Positions 17,972 through 26,606 of a DNA stretch of 64,000 nucleotides are shown here, one piece after another. The notes beneath the pieces are model-generated. The model was not told the origin of the DNA. It saw only the letters and a program-made list of their open reading frames with translations, and did not search any database. Source of the stretch: Pedobacter ginsenosidimutans. GTDB lineage: Bacteria; Bacteroidota; Bacteroidia; Sphingobacteriales; Sphingobacteriaceae. The stretch's first letter is position 1. Every line of letters begins with the position of its first letter. The stretch is taken from positions 124,001-188,000 of the forward strand of contig NZ_LMZQ01000001.1 in NCBI RefSeq assembly GCF_001442625.1, written 5' to 3'. A program made the translations under genes and the position numbers.

Positions 17972-20900
17972 TTAAAAATTCACGTTTATGTTACAGGAAT
18001 AGATCCTGGGAAGTGGAAGTCCTATTCTTCCATCCAAGCTTACTGTGGCAGGGTCTATATGATACTTATTTCTTGCCCAATAGGTTAGGTTCTGAACCTG
18101 AAAGGTCATTGTCATTCCGCTTAAGCCGAATTTTTTAAGCTTTTCATTGGGCACATAAAATCCCAGCATCACCTCTGATAGGCGAATATTGTCCGCAGGA
18201 AGTATGCTGTTGCTGGAATACCTCGATACAAACTCCCGATAGGTATTCGCCCCAAGCGTATTGATTGCAGGTATATCTGTAATCAGCTCATCACCCGGTT
18301 TACGCCACCTCTCGGCAAGCAGGCTGCTATTTTCAAGGTTACTGCCAGGATACGGACGGTAATATCTCATCACATGTCCAAAATTAAATGTAAGGGCTAC
18401 GCGCGCAAAAAAGTTGTGCAGGCGGACTTCTTGTATAAAGCCCCCAGTCCAAGGTGACTTAGTCACCCCCTGCTTTACCATTGCCGAGACAATGGTTGCG
18501 CTGTCAAGTACCGAGGTGATGTTGTTATTGCTATTATAAATCTGAGGATCGCCTGAGCTATTCAGCCCCGCCCATCTTGGTGCCCATATATTACTGACAT
18601 CATTTCCTTCCCTCAATGCCAGCGTATAATCACTACTGGCAGTAAAATTCGTGAGTGGTACATTGTTGGCGATGTTCGAATTTCGGGCGCCATTAAGGGT
18701 AACATTGTAATTGAAGCTGGATGTTTTAACTATAACGGTGTTAAAAAAGAACTCCACACCCCGATTGGTGATACTGCTAAAACTTATCTGGTTTGAAAGA
18801 CCGGTACTTGGATCGGTCAAAACTGAAAGATTGTTGTTCAGCCCACTAGAGGTTTGATTGTAATACCTAAGATCCATGTTGTATTTATTTTCAGTAAAGC
18901 CGATTCTAGCATGAGCTTCAAACAGCTTACTCTGAGCAGGAAGCAGACCAAAGTCGCTGCTGATTGCCTGGCTATATGAACCGTTCGTTGCTACATTAGT
19001 ACTTTGCATCACTCCAAGCCCTTGATAAGGACTGATCTGCTGTAATATCATATTAAAGGATAGGTCACTGATTTTATTCGATCTGAAATAAGTTTCCCGA
19101 CTGATGTTGTAATCCAGACTTCCATTAAACTGATCATTTCCTTCAGGTGATTTGGCATAATTGAAATGAACGTTCAACAGTTTTTTCCGCAAAAACATAT
19201 CAATACCGCCACTGAAGTACTTTGATACAGTGGTAATATTTTCTATTGCATTTGCTGATGCAGCGGCATTCAGGTTTCCATGTATGGTTTGCCTGTTATA
19301 TGCGCCATTTACCACAACCGCACTATCTGCAAAAGCAAGTATCAGCTTTTGGTACAATAGCCTTGAGCTCTGACCTTGTTGTTGAGTTGGAATTGCGCCA
19401 TTGACGATTATGGTATAATTATTCCAGTAATTCTGTAAATACCTGGTATTGGTATACCTGCCCGGTATGTCGGGCATCTTTATACTACTTGTTCCAACCG
19501 ATAGTAAAACATCCTGTAAAAAATGTCCCCAGTTTTTAACTGCAAGACCTGTAACCTCAGCATTATAAGAGGACAATGTTGAATACGTTTCAGACTGGCC
19601 ATAAAGTGGGTTTAATACGTTGGTATATAAAGCTGAGGCATTTATGCGGTCTGAAAAAGCATATCTCATGGAGGCATTTGCATTTAGATTACGTACAACG
19701 GTGGTATCACCAGTTGTATTCTGGGTAAGTGAAAATGGAAACGAGGTCGAAGATGTCCCAGGGAAGAGTGTGTAAAAATTCCTTATTGTAGATTGCACGG
19801 ACGGATTGGTTGGCAAAAAGACAGGTGTACTTGTACCGGTACGTTCATTATAGCCATACAATGTATTATAGGAAGGGGTACTTCTTGTTATACTTGCGCC
19901 CCCAACGCCCAAGCCCAACTGTAAAACATGCTTACCGACCTGTTTTGCATAGTTGAGACCTGATCTTAGATTTGCATCATCATAGTCCGTCTTATTTTGC
20001 CTGAAAATATCCCCGTAAGGCACATAAAAATTGACCCCATTGGTGGTGAGCTGTCCATAATTATCTACTAGTTGCCTAGCAAAACTTGATTCCGCTCCAA
20101 ACAAGGTCTTTGTGCTCCCCTTACGCTGTGTATATATAAAAGAACTTGACCATTGAAGGCCTGGAAGAAGATTCCAGTTCATATTAAAATTGGACTGCTT
20201 GCTGATGATGTTGGAAGTTGAACTGTTCAACCTGGCATCCTCGAGGATATTTACCCCATAATTTTTATACCCCCTTGACTGAATGAGCTGATTTGCAGAG
20301 GTTGAAAGCCTGGTATTATCATAGGCATAATTACCCTGCGCATCCAGTAAAAGCTGATAAGGATCTAAATTAATACTGGTTGGGGAGAAGGAATATCCTG
20401 CTCGATTTCTGATATCTGAGAAATTAATCAGCCAGCGGATGTGGAGCTTATTTTTTAAGAGATCAAAATTATTATTCAGGCTTAGCGAGAGGTTGCTATT
20501 CTTACTTCGAATATCATTTGTTCTGCCATCTGTATAATTTCCAATAGCGGTAAACTTGTAGGCTTTATTCCCACCACTTACGGTTAAAGAGTGATTTTGG
20601 TTGAAAGCATCTTGTCTGAGCAATGATAGCTGCTCTTGATTATCCATTCGTGACAGGGAGTCCCATTTAGAATCGAATTGTGAGGCAGAAATCTGACCGC
20701 TTCTTTTTTGAGCTAGCAATTCCCTTGCAGGAGAAAGACCAAAGGCTGAATTACCAAATGTATTGTTGGCTATTGCATCCAGATCCTGAAGGTAGTTCAA
20801 ATAGGTAGTGGTATTTGCCAATTTCAATTGCTCACGGTCAAATTTTGGTGCAGGTGAAAAATAGAAATTCGACATATAATTGAATTTCAGGTTTCCTGCT

Positions 20901-22054
20901 TTAGCAGTCTTCGATTTGATCAGAATCGCTCCTCCAGCGGCTCTTGGACCCCATTTTATCAGTTCCTTTGGATCCTTAATTACTTCTATAGACTCAACAT
21001 TGGTCATAGGATAGTTTGCAGGAAACCCTTCCTGGGGAAATCCATCAATTACCACCAACATATTGGATACGTTATTGCCAAAATTACTTGCTCCCCTGAT
21101 TTCAGGGACTAAGGTATTAGAGATGGTGGTTGTGGTATTTAGGTGATAGCGGTCGCTGATGCTCCTTGGAACGTTGGATCCTTTTAATAACAGGTCAATA
21201 ATCTGCTGCCCTCTTACCTTCCCGACAATATTTAAAAAGTCTTCCACGGTAGAACGCATAAATGCCTGATAAGGCTGTCCGTTCAGGAATTGTACATAGT
21301 GGTCAATGCTGGTCACCGTCTTGGTACTTGTATTAACGACCTGAAGGCTCAATCCAGGGATGGTGCCCTGCAGAATTTGCGCAAGGTTCATGTAATTCCT
21401 GTTTTCCAGATCTATAAACTTTGTGGGATTTGCCAGGACATTGCTGCTTTCAATCTTTACCTCCGCTAGATCAATACTTTTGAAAAAATTGTTTTTCAAG
21501 GTAATATTTAAAAAAGCGGTATCGACGTATTCAACCACTTTCTCCGAAAATCCAGGGGCCGATAAAACTATTACCCCCGAATTGCCACCTTGCAAGGCGA
21601 ATTCTCCATTGGCTTTGGACAATACCGAAGTGCTGAGTCTGGGTTCCTTGATGGTTACATTCTGGAGCGGAATGTGATGCTCGTCCATTACCATTCCACG
21701 AATGTAAATTCCTGCTATCTTGGTAGGATTTGCCTGCTCTTTTTTTTCAGTTGTCCTGGGATTTTTTTTAACGAGTACTGTTTTTGCGATTATTTTATAG
21801 GTTAAAGGCAGACCCTTAAAAACCTGACTTAAGACGTTTGGCAAAGAACCGTTAGTAATTTTTAGGGTAATTAACGGTATGCCGGATACATCCTGGCTAT
21901 CATATAAAAAAGTGATTTGAGACTGTTGTTCAATTAGCTTAAAGAGTTTTTGAATCTCTACTTTGTTTTCATGAATAGAAATCTGGCCGTAGCTTTTGCC
22001 GTGTAACAATAACAGGACAATAACGATAAATGAAGATATAAATTTAAAACGCAT
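17972..22054 (-). CDS. SusC/RagA TonB-dependent transporter with STN signalling domain
   Basis: The 1360-aa outer-membrane receptor has a signal peptide (about 1-24), a secretin/TonB N-terminal (STN) domain at about 33-90 (FKLIEQQSQITFLYDSQDV), a carboxypeptidase-regulatory-like domain at about 113-190 (GMVMDEHHIPLQNVTI), a plug domain at about 200-390, and a long barrel ending in INVNF. It is longer than most SusC proteins (1000-1100 aa). The STN domain is the part that signals to FecR, and the FecR/ECF genes lie just upstream, so ligand binding should feed back on its own transcription. Within the plug, VIDGFPQEG is visible; its counterpart in the SusC at 48617 is VLDGALF. Confidence 0.93.
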   Translation of the reverse strand: MRFKFISSFIVIVLLLLHGKSYGQISIHENKVEIQKLFKLIEQQSQITFLYDSQDVSGIPLITLKITNGSLPNVLSQVFKGLPLTYKIIAKTVLVKKNPRTTEKKEQANPTKIAGIYIRGMVMDEHHIPLQNVTIKEPRLSTSVLSKANGEFALQGGNSGVIVLSAPGFSEKVVEYVDTAFLNITLKNNFFKSIDLAEVKIESSNVLANPTKFIDLENRNYMNLAQILQGTIPGLSLQVVNTSTKTVTSIDHYVQFLNGQPYQAFMRSTVEDFLNIVGKVRGQQIIDLLLKGSNVPRSISDRYHLNTTTTISNTLVPEIRGASNFGNNVSNMLVVIDGFPQEGFPANYPMTNVESIEVIKDPKELIKWGPRAAGGAILIKSKTAKAGNLKFNYMSNFYFSPAPKFDREQLKLANTTTYLNYLQDLDAIANNTFGNSAFGLSPARELLAQKRSGQISASQFDSKWDSLSRMDNQEQLSLLRQDAFNQNHSLTVSGGNKAYKFTAIGNYTDGRTNDIRSKNSNLSLSLNNNFDLLKNKLHIRWLINFSDIRNRAGYSFSPTSINLDPYQLLLDAQGNYAYDNTRLSTSANQLIQSRGYKNYGVNILEDARLNSSTSNIISKQSNFNMNWNLLPGLQWSSSFIYTQRKGSTKTLFGAESSFARQLVDNYGQLTTNGVNFYVPYGDIFRQNKTDYDDANLRSGLNYAKQVGKHVLQLGLGVGGASITRSTPSYNTLYGYNERTGTSTPVFLPTNPSVQSTIRNFYTLFPGTSSTSFPFSLTQNTTGDTTVVRNLNANASMRYAFSDRINASALYTNVLNPLYGQSETYSTLSSYNAEVTGLAVKNWGHFLQDVLLSVGTSSIKMPDIPGRYTNTRYLQNYWNNYTIIVNGAIPTQQQGQSSRLLYQKLILAFADSAVVVNGAYNRQTIHGNLNAAASANAIENITTVSKYFSGGIDMFLRKKLLNVHFNYAKSPEGNDQFNGSLDYNISRETYFRSNKISDLSFNMILQQISPYQGLGVMQSTNVATNGSYSQAISSDFGLLPAQSKLFEAHARIGFTENKYNMDLRYYNQTSSGLNNNLSVLTDPSTGLSNQISFSSITNRGVEFFFNTVIVKTSSFNYNVTLNGARNSNIANNVPLTNFTASSDYTLALREGNDVSNIWAPRWAGLNSSGDPQIYNSNNNITSVLDSATIVSAMVKQGVTKSPWTGGFIQEVRLHNFFARVALTFNFGHVMRYYRPYPGSNLENSSLLAERWRKPGDELITDIPAINTLGANTYREFVSRYSSNSILPADNIRLSEVMLGFYVPNEKLKKFGLSGMTMTFQVQNLTYWARNKYHIDPATVSLDGRIGLPLPRIYSCNINVNF

Positions 22055-22392
22055 CGCCTTCCTCCATGCTAAGCATTTGACTAGCAGTAATTTGAATACA
22101 AAGCAATGTTGCTGTGTTTAATCCAACTGCAGCTAATTTCGATATAGCCTGAAAGGGTATAGATAAATCATTTAAATACATATTTTTGTAATGTTTGGTT
22201 TAATAGTTAAGAGTTGATTGGTAAATTGCTTTTTAACGGTGTAATCTAAACGTGTACCGGGTAAGTGCGTCAACGCTTCCCGGTTTTATTTTGACAACCA
22301 TTTCAGGGTTTTTAGCGACTAAATAATCAGGTAATAATGCTTCATTTTTTTTTAGTTTAGTTAAGTTTATGGTTGGTTGGTTTATATTTAAA
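22055..22392. other. FecR-SusC intergenic region with a hairpin
   Basis: This 338-bp gap precedes the SusC start. A stem with arms ACCGGG (22256-22261) and CCCGGT (22279-22284) and further pairing inside lies about 110 bp downstream of the FecR stop. The T-run TTTTATTTT follows on the plus strand only, so it is not a classical minus-strand terminator. It may act as an attenuator, or mark the end of the FecR message before the SusC promoter. No gene was seen. Confidence 0.45.
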
Positions 22393-23580
22393 TTATTTTT
22401 TTACGATGATCTTCCTTCCCTGCATGCTGAAGTGCACGTCAAAAAAGCTGAGCATTTCCAGAAATTCTGATGCTTTTACATCACGTTTGATTTTCCCTGA
22501 AAACTTTCTTTTTGGGATCTTTCCCTGATACTCGATCTCTACGTCATACCACCTTGAGACCTGTCTCATGATAGTTTCGATATCCGCATCATTGATCTGA
22601 AAAAGGCCTGATTTCCATGCAATAGCCTGTTCTATATCCGCAGGGCGTACCAGAATGCTTCCCGCTGGATTATTTAAGGCCTCTTGGCCCGGTATTAATA
22701 CTGTGGAGATGTTATTGTTGGTGCGGTGTACTTTCACTGCGCCTTCGATAAGAGTTGTTCTGATCTCAGGTTCATCAGCATAGCTGTTGATATTAAAATG
22801 TGTTCCAAGCACTTCGACCACCTGATTTCTGGATTTAACTTTAAATGGTTTTGCTTTATTCTTTGCCACTTCAAAATAAACCTCACCAGTGGTTTCAACT
22901 TCCCGGAAGCGGCCCCGAAAAGCCGCCGGGAATTTTATTGAGGAGTAAGCATTCAGCCATACTTTACTTCCGTCAGCCAGTACCACCTGATATTGACCAC
23001 CCCTGGGTGTAATGATGGTGTTGTAAAGTATTTTACCATCATCAACCTTTTTTGATGATGGGGCGCTATAGACAATTTCTCCAGCTTTAGTTTTACTAAC
23101 AGAAATCCCAGACTGATTTGCTATAGTGCCATTTTTAGCATCGTTTAGGACAATGGTGGAACCGTTGCTTAGTGTGAGCGTGGCTTTGTCGCCACCAGGC
23201 TTAAAATCAGTCGCAATAATCTGATCATTTTGCCGGTTTTTATTTGCTACTATATAAAGGGAAATTCCCAGGCAGAATAAAATGCTTGCCGCAGCTGCAT
23301 ACTTCCATAACCGAATTTTTGCTCTGCCGGTCTTAAGGATATCAACCCTTTCAGCAGAAGCAATTCCGGCACGAATATTTTCTATCATACTTTTGCTAGT
23401 TCCTTCCAAAAAAGGATTTTTTGAGGGAGCAAAAGACTCGAAAGATTTTTCCATCAACCTGCTCAATTCCTCGTCACTTTCCATCTGGGTAATGAGCATC
23501 ATCAATTCATCATGCTCTTCCAGGCTTGCGGTCTTGCCGAAATACTTTTGAAAAAGAGTTGTTAAATGTTCGTTTCGCAT
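22393..23580 (-). CDS. FecR-family anti-sigma factor
   Basis: The 395-aa protein has a cytoplasmic N-terminal region (about 1-90) that would hold the sigma factor, one transmembrane helix at about 92-112 (AAAASILFCLGISLYIV), a periplasmic FecR domain at about 185-290 (ITPRGGQYQVVLADGSKVWL, GEVYFEVAKN, GTHFNINSY) and a C-terminal DUF4974 domain at about 325-394. The DUF4974 part is thought to contact the receptor's STN domain. It follows the ECF sigma gene by 89 bp and precedes the STN-type SusC, which is the standard order for cell-surface signalling in Bacteroidota. All expected parts are intact. Confidence 0.95.
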   Translation of the reverse strand: MRNEHLTTLFQKYFGKTASLEEHDELMMLITQMESDEELSRLMEKSFESFAPSKNPFLEGTSKSMIENIRAGIASAERVDILKTGRAKIRLWKYAAAASILFCLGISLYIVANKNRQNDQIIATDFKPGGDKATLTLSNGSTIVLNDAKNGTIANQSGISVSKTKAGEIVYSAPSSKKVDDGKILYNTIITPRGGQYQVVLADGSKVWLNAYSSIKFPAAFRGRFREVETTGEVYFEVAKNKAKPFKVKSRNQVVEVLGTHFNINSYADEPEIRTTLIEGAVKVHRTNNNISTVLIPGQEALNNPAGSILVRPADIEQAIAWKSGLFQINDADIETIMRQVSRWYDVEIEYQGKIPKRKFSGKIKRDVKASEFLEMLSFFDVHFSMQGRKIIVKK

Positions 23581-23669
23581 ATGGCATAGATAATGAAGTC
23601 ATGATTTAACACCATTATAATACTAAAGACACATTGAAAGGAAAAAAGGGGTAATGAAATTAATTTTTT

Positions 23670-24269
23670 TTATAAAAAAATTAATTGTGAAGATAAAATA
23701 ATGAATATTGGTAGGTAATTCGAAGACGAAAACTCACTTCTAATGAAACGAAGCGCCAGCTTTATGTGTTTTTTAACTGTTTCCGGAGAAATTCCCAGCA
23801 AATTTGCGATTTCATCATGCTTTAACCTACCTTCTCTACTCAATTTAAATACTTTTTTCTGTTGGGGAGGTAATTTCTCAATGACCTTATCCATCAAGAT
23901 CCGATATCCTTCAATAATTTCATCATTATCAGACTGAAACTGATCCTGTTCGAACTGTTTTAGCCAGGCTAATTGATGAACCCTTTCGCTCGCCTTTTTT
24001 CGAAGGTGATTCAGCGTCTGATTTCGGCAAAGAATAAAAAGGTAATGGCAAAAGTTATCAAGTTCCAATAAAGTTTCCCTTCGTAACCAGACTTTGATGA
24101 AAACATCCTGTACAATTTCCTCAGATACTTCAATGGACTCGGTCAACTTATATACATATTCTCCTAACTGTTTATAATACCCTTCAAACAACTTAACAAA
24201 TGCACGATCATCACCTTTGGCAACCAAAGCGAGCAATTCAGATTCGTATTTTAAAGGTTTCAGAGCCAA
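23670..24269 (-). CDS. ECF RNA polymerase sigma factor
   Basis: The 199-aa protein has a region 2 at about 24-90 (AFVKLFEGYYKQLGEYVYKL, QDVFIKVW) and a region 4 at about 130-180 (LPPQQKKVFKLSREG, LLGISPETVKKHI). It is the Bacteroidota type that works with FecR. The C-terminus ends in a hydrophobic tail (YLPIFIILSSQLIFL), a feature seen in some members of this group that could tether it to the membrane. No in-frame ATG exists near the front; the frame opens with TTG at 24269, with AGGA about 15 nt upstream, so the exact start is uncertain. It should direct RNA polymerase to the SusC operon when FecR releases it. Confidence 0.92.
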   Translation of the reverse strand: MALKPLKYESELLALVAKGDDRAFVKLFEGYYKQLGEYVYKLTESIEVSEEIVQDVFIKVWLRRETLLELDNFCHYLFILCRNQTLNHLRKKASERVHQLAWLKQFEQDQFQSDNDEIIEGYRILMDKVIEKLPPQQKKVFKLSREGRLKHDEIANLLGISPETVKKHIKLALRFIRSEFSSSNYLPIFIILSSQLIFL

Positions 24270-24419
24270 TGGTAAAGTAAATCCTAAAGTTAAGAAATTG
24301 TATCTGATTTTTTACAGAAAATGCATCATAATTCAAAGGCTGCAGGCTTTAGAAAATAGCAGGTTTATCAAACACTAATGATTAAAAATTTGGATGATGT
24401 CCATACATTATTAATAAGA

Positions 24420-24896
24420 TTATTTCTCCAAAAGATGTTCATGGTAGGCAAGGATTTTATTCAAGGCTGTTAAGGTTATCTCCAATTCTTTTTTTCCAAT
24501 GACCTGCTGGTAAATTTCGTTCATTTTTATGACTTCAGAGTTTGCCTCAAATATTAATTTTTTTCCATTTTCAGTTAAAAAAATGAGGTCACTGCGTTTA
24601 TCGGCTTCATTTGTACGAATTTCCACCATGCCGTGATCTTCAAGTTCTTTAACCGTACGGCTAATGTTTTGCTTATTGATCATTGACTTTTTAGATAAAT
24701 CTGATGGTGTTGACCCGTCAATTCCTATGTTACAGATCACAGGCCAATAGGATAGCTTCATTTGCTGCCATGCGGGATTAATGTTGGAATAAGACCAGCA
24801 ATCCAAGTGCTTGCGCAGATTGAAAACTATCCGTTGCCAATTACGATCCTGCATTTTTTCCAGTGCTCGGATCTTTAAGTCTATTTCCTTCTCCAT
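24420..24896 (-). CDS. MarR-family transcriptional regulator
   Basis: From the ATG at 24896 the protein is 158 aa; a longer TTG start at 24902 is less likely. It has a winged helix: SDLSKKSMINKQNISRTVKELEDHGMVEIRTNEADKRSDLIFLTENGKKL covers helix-turn-helix and wing, with the DKRS wing residues typical of MarR. Flanking helices form the dimerisation part. It is divergent from a 76-aa protein, and the 118-bp gap contains two 17-bp palindromes (24920-24936, 24942-24958) that are natural operators for it. So it probably represses itself and the small gene until a small molecule binds. The ligand is unknown. Confidence 0.9.
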   Translation of the reverse strand: MEKEIDLKIRALEKMQDRNWQRIVFNLRKHLDCWSYSNINPAWQQMKLSYWPVICNIGIDGSTPSDLSKKSMINKQNISRTVKELEDHGMVEIRTNEADKRSDLIFLTENGKKLIFEANSEVIKMNEIYQQVIGKKELEITLTALNKILAYHEHLLEK

Positions 24897-24919
24897 AAAC
24901 AAAAATAAATAAAAAAATT

Positions 24920-24936
24920 AATAATCATTGATTATT
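24920..24936. promoter_or_regulatory. Perfect 17-bp palindrome, likely MarR operator 1
   Basis: AATAATCA-T-TGATTATT has perfect 8-bp arms around one central base. It lies 24 bp upstream of the MarR ATG, inside the region shared with the divergent small gene. The length and AT-rich dyad are typical of MarR-family sites. A related site follows at a 22-bp centre-to-centre distance. Confidence 0.7.
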
Positions 24937-24941
24937 AAAAT

Positions 24942-24958
24942 AGTAATAATTGATTACT
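24942..24958. promoter_or_regulatory. Imperfect 17-bp palindrome, likely MarR operator 2
   Basis: AGTAATAATTGATTACT has 6-bp perfect outer arms (AGTAAT/ATTACT) and one mismatched inner pair. Its outline matches operator 1 and its centre is 22 bp away, about two helical turns, so two dimers could bind the same face. It lies 57 bp upstream of the 76-aa gene's ATG. Confidence 0.6.
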
Positions 24959-25014
24959 TTTGTATTCATTATTAATATTTATCCCCTAAAACCTAATACT
25001 TAAAAAAAATTACC

Positions 25015-25245
25015 ATGTCAAGATATATTATTATCATGTATACAGATATAACGGGCGAGGAACAAATTGCCAAAGTTTCAAATCTCCTCAAGAGCTTTGA
25101 AGATATAGATGAATGGACTATTGATTTTTTGGATTCAGATAAGGTTCTTCGAATATCATCTAAAAGCCAGGTCGAAGAAAAAATTTCGTTTTCTCTTGAC
25201 CAGATTGGTATAAAAGCTCTTCCTGTAGCCATATTTCCATACTGA
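25015..25245 (+). CDS. Small unknown protein divergent from MarR, possibly ferredoxin-like fold
   Basis: This 76-aa protein (starts MSRYIIIMYT) has alternating beta and alpha stretches: YIIIMYTD strand, EEQIAKVSNLLKSF helix, WTIDFLDSDKVLRISS strands, VEEKISFSLDQIGI helix and a final short strand. This order resembles the beta-alpha-beta-beta-alpha-beta fold of HMA domains. There is no CxxC metal-binding pair, so it is not a standard metal carrier. It is the only gene controlled by the palindromes it shares with MarR. No family is assigned. The start is the first ATG, and only A-rich sequence lies just upstream. Confidence 0.65.
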   Translation: MSRYIIIMYTDITGEEQIAKVSNLLKSFEDIDEWTIDFLDSDKVLRISSKSQVEEKISFSLDQIGIKALPVAIFPY

Positions 25246-25385
25246 CACATTGTTCATTCGCAACATCTAATCCTTATGTATGTATATTCTAAATGTTAAA
25301 TTAACTTATCGAAATATTGGACGCGGGTTGGCATGATTAGCCCAAAGTTTCGGTACTGCAAAAAGCATAATGCGCTGGGTATATT

Positions 25386-26279
25386 TTACATGATATAAAA
25401 GGTATCAGATTGTATAGGTCCTGGAATATGCTCATCGTGGATAAGTTGTTTGAGGTTAATTTCAATGGTGTTACAAATAGCATTCATTGCGGTGTCCGTA
25501 GGTAAATCATTAAAAGGGTTTTCCATATGGCTTGCTGTTTTTTCAAGCAGAAAAAAGGCCGCGGAGATAACGAGTAATAGTGGAATCTCAAAGTAACTTT
25601 CTATATCCCTTAAAGAGATAGAAAGGGTTATAACAAAGAGATAAATAGTGAGGTGAAGAAAATATCGGTATGTGACAGGAAACACGGTAGATTTAATTCG
25701 CTCAAGCATACCCATTGAATTTGAAAAGCTCATTATCGTATTATTGATTTGTACATATGCATAGACATTGATTTTATCTTCTTCTCTCAGAGAAGATAGG
25801 TGCATAGTATTAAGTTGCAGTATAGCTAAATGCTTATTAGTATGATGTTTAATATTGGATATTTCGCCTTCAGTTAAATAAGCTATCAAGAGCGCTTCAT
25901 TATCCTTACCTCTTAACACCCAATTCAGACAATTACACCAGCCAATATGCCGATAAGCTATCTTTTTAATATCATCCTCGCTACCCTTGGAAAGAAAAGA
26001 TTGTAGCTGCAAAATAAATGATCGGCTATCATTTACAATGCTTCCCCATACCTTACGTGCTTCCCACCATCTATCATAAGATTGGTTTAGTTTAAAGGAA
26101 AGTATAACTGATATGGCAGTTCCCAGGAATGCAGGTATAACAAGGGGCATCTCGGGAATGACATTTCTAAATACGGAGGTGATGTAGTAAACTGCAAATC
26201 CAATTATGAGTACATAACACAACTCAGCCTTTATATCTTTAATAATGTAATGGAGTGGAATATTCTTTTTAAGAAGCAT
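25386..26279 (-). CDS. Bestrophin/UPF0187-family membrane channel
   Basis: The 297-aa protein has hydrophobic helices at about 18-36, 42-62, 200-217 and 225-245, the four-helix pattern of the bestrophin family. The segment LNQSYDRWWEARKVWGSIVNDSR (67-88), which follows the second helix, is the family hallmark. Bacterial members form pentameric ion channels in the inner membrane, with cation or anion selectivity depending on the member. It stands alone between MarR and the GH29 gene, in the same direction as the latter, about 330 bp after it. Length is normal for the family. Confidence 0.88.
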   Translation of the reverse strand: MLLKKNIPLHYIIKDIKAELCYVLIIGFAVYYITSVFRNVIPEMPLVIPAFLGTAISVILSFKLNQSYDRWWEARKVWGSIVNDSRSFILQLQSFLSKGSEDDIKKIAYRHIGWCNCLNWVLRGKDNEALLIAYLTEGEISNIKHHTNKHLAILQLNTMHLSSLREEDKINVYAYVQINNTIMSFSNSMGMLERIKSTVFPVTYRYFLHLTIYLFVITLSISLRDIESYFEIPLLLVISAAFFLLEKTASHMENPFNDLPTDTAMNAICNTIEINLKQLIHDEHIPGPIQSDTFYIM

Positions 26280-26606
26280 TAAAAATGAGTTTAGTATAAA
26301 TTTTATGCGTTGACCTTTTCTTGTATTGAAAATTAGAACTTGAACCTATTTGCAGATTATAGAATAAAGAATTTTCATACCATAATCAAACGCGATTGAT
26401 TTGCTGATTAGACTATTGGATAGATGAGTGAATGAAGTATCCAAAGGAATAGACTACATTCAATTTATCGAAGTAGTCCATTCCGGGATTTTAAATTAAA
26501 CAAGGGACAAATGGCATTAAAAATCTAGAATTTTTCTATGATGTTATTTGAATTTTCTAGGATTACGCTTCAGTATATAATCGCTAAACAAAAATTATAA
26601 TTGGAT
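26280..26606. other. Bestrophin-GH29 intergenic region with hairpin
   Basis: No gene was seen in these 327 bp. A hairpin at 26446-26484 (arms GGAATAGACTAC and GTAGTCCATTCC, one mismatch) lies downstream of the GH29 stop codon and upstream of the bestrophin start, so it probably separates the two transcripts. Only a short T-rich stretch follows on the minus strand. Confidence 0.45.
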
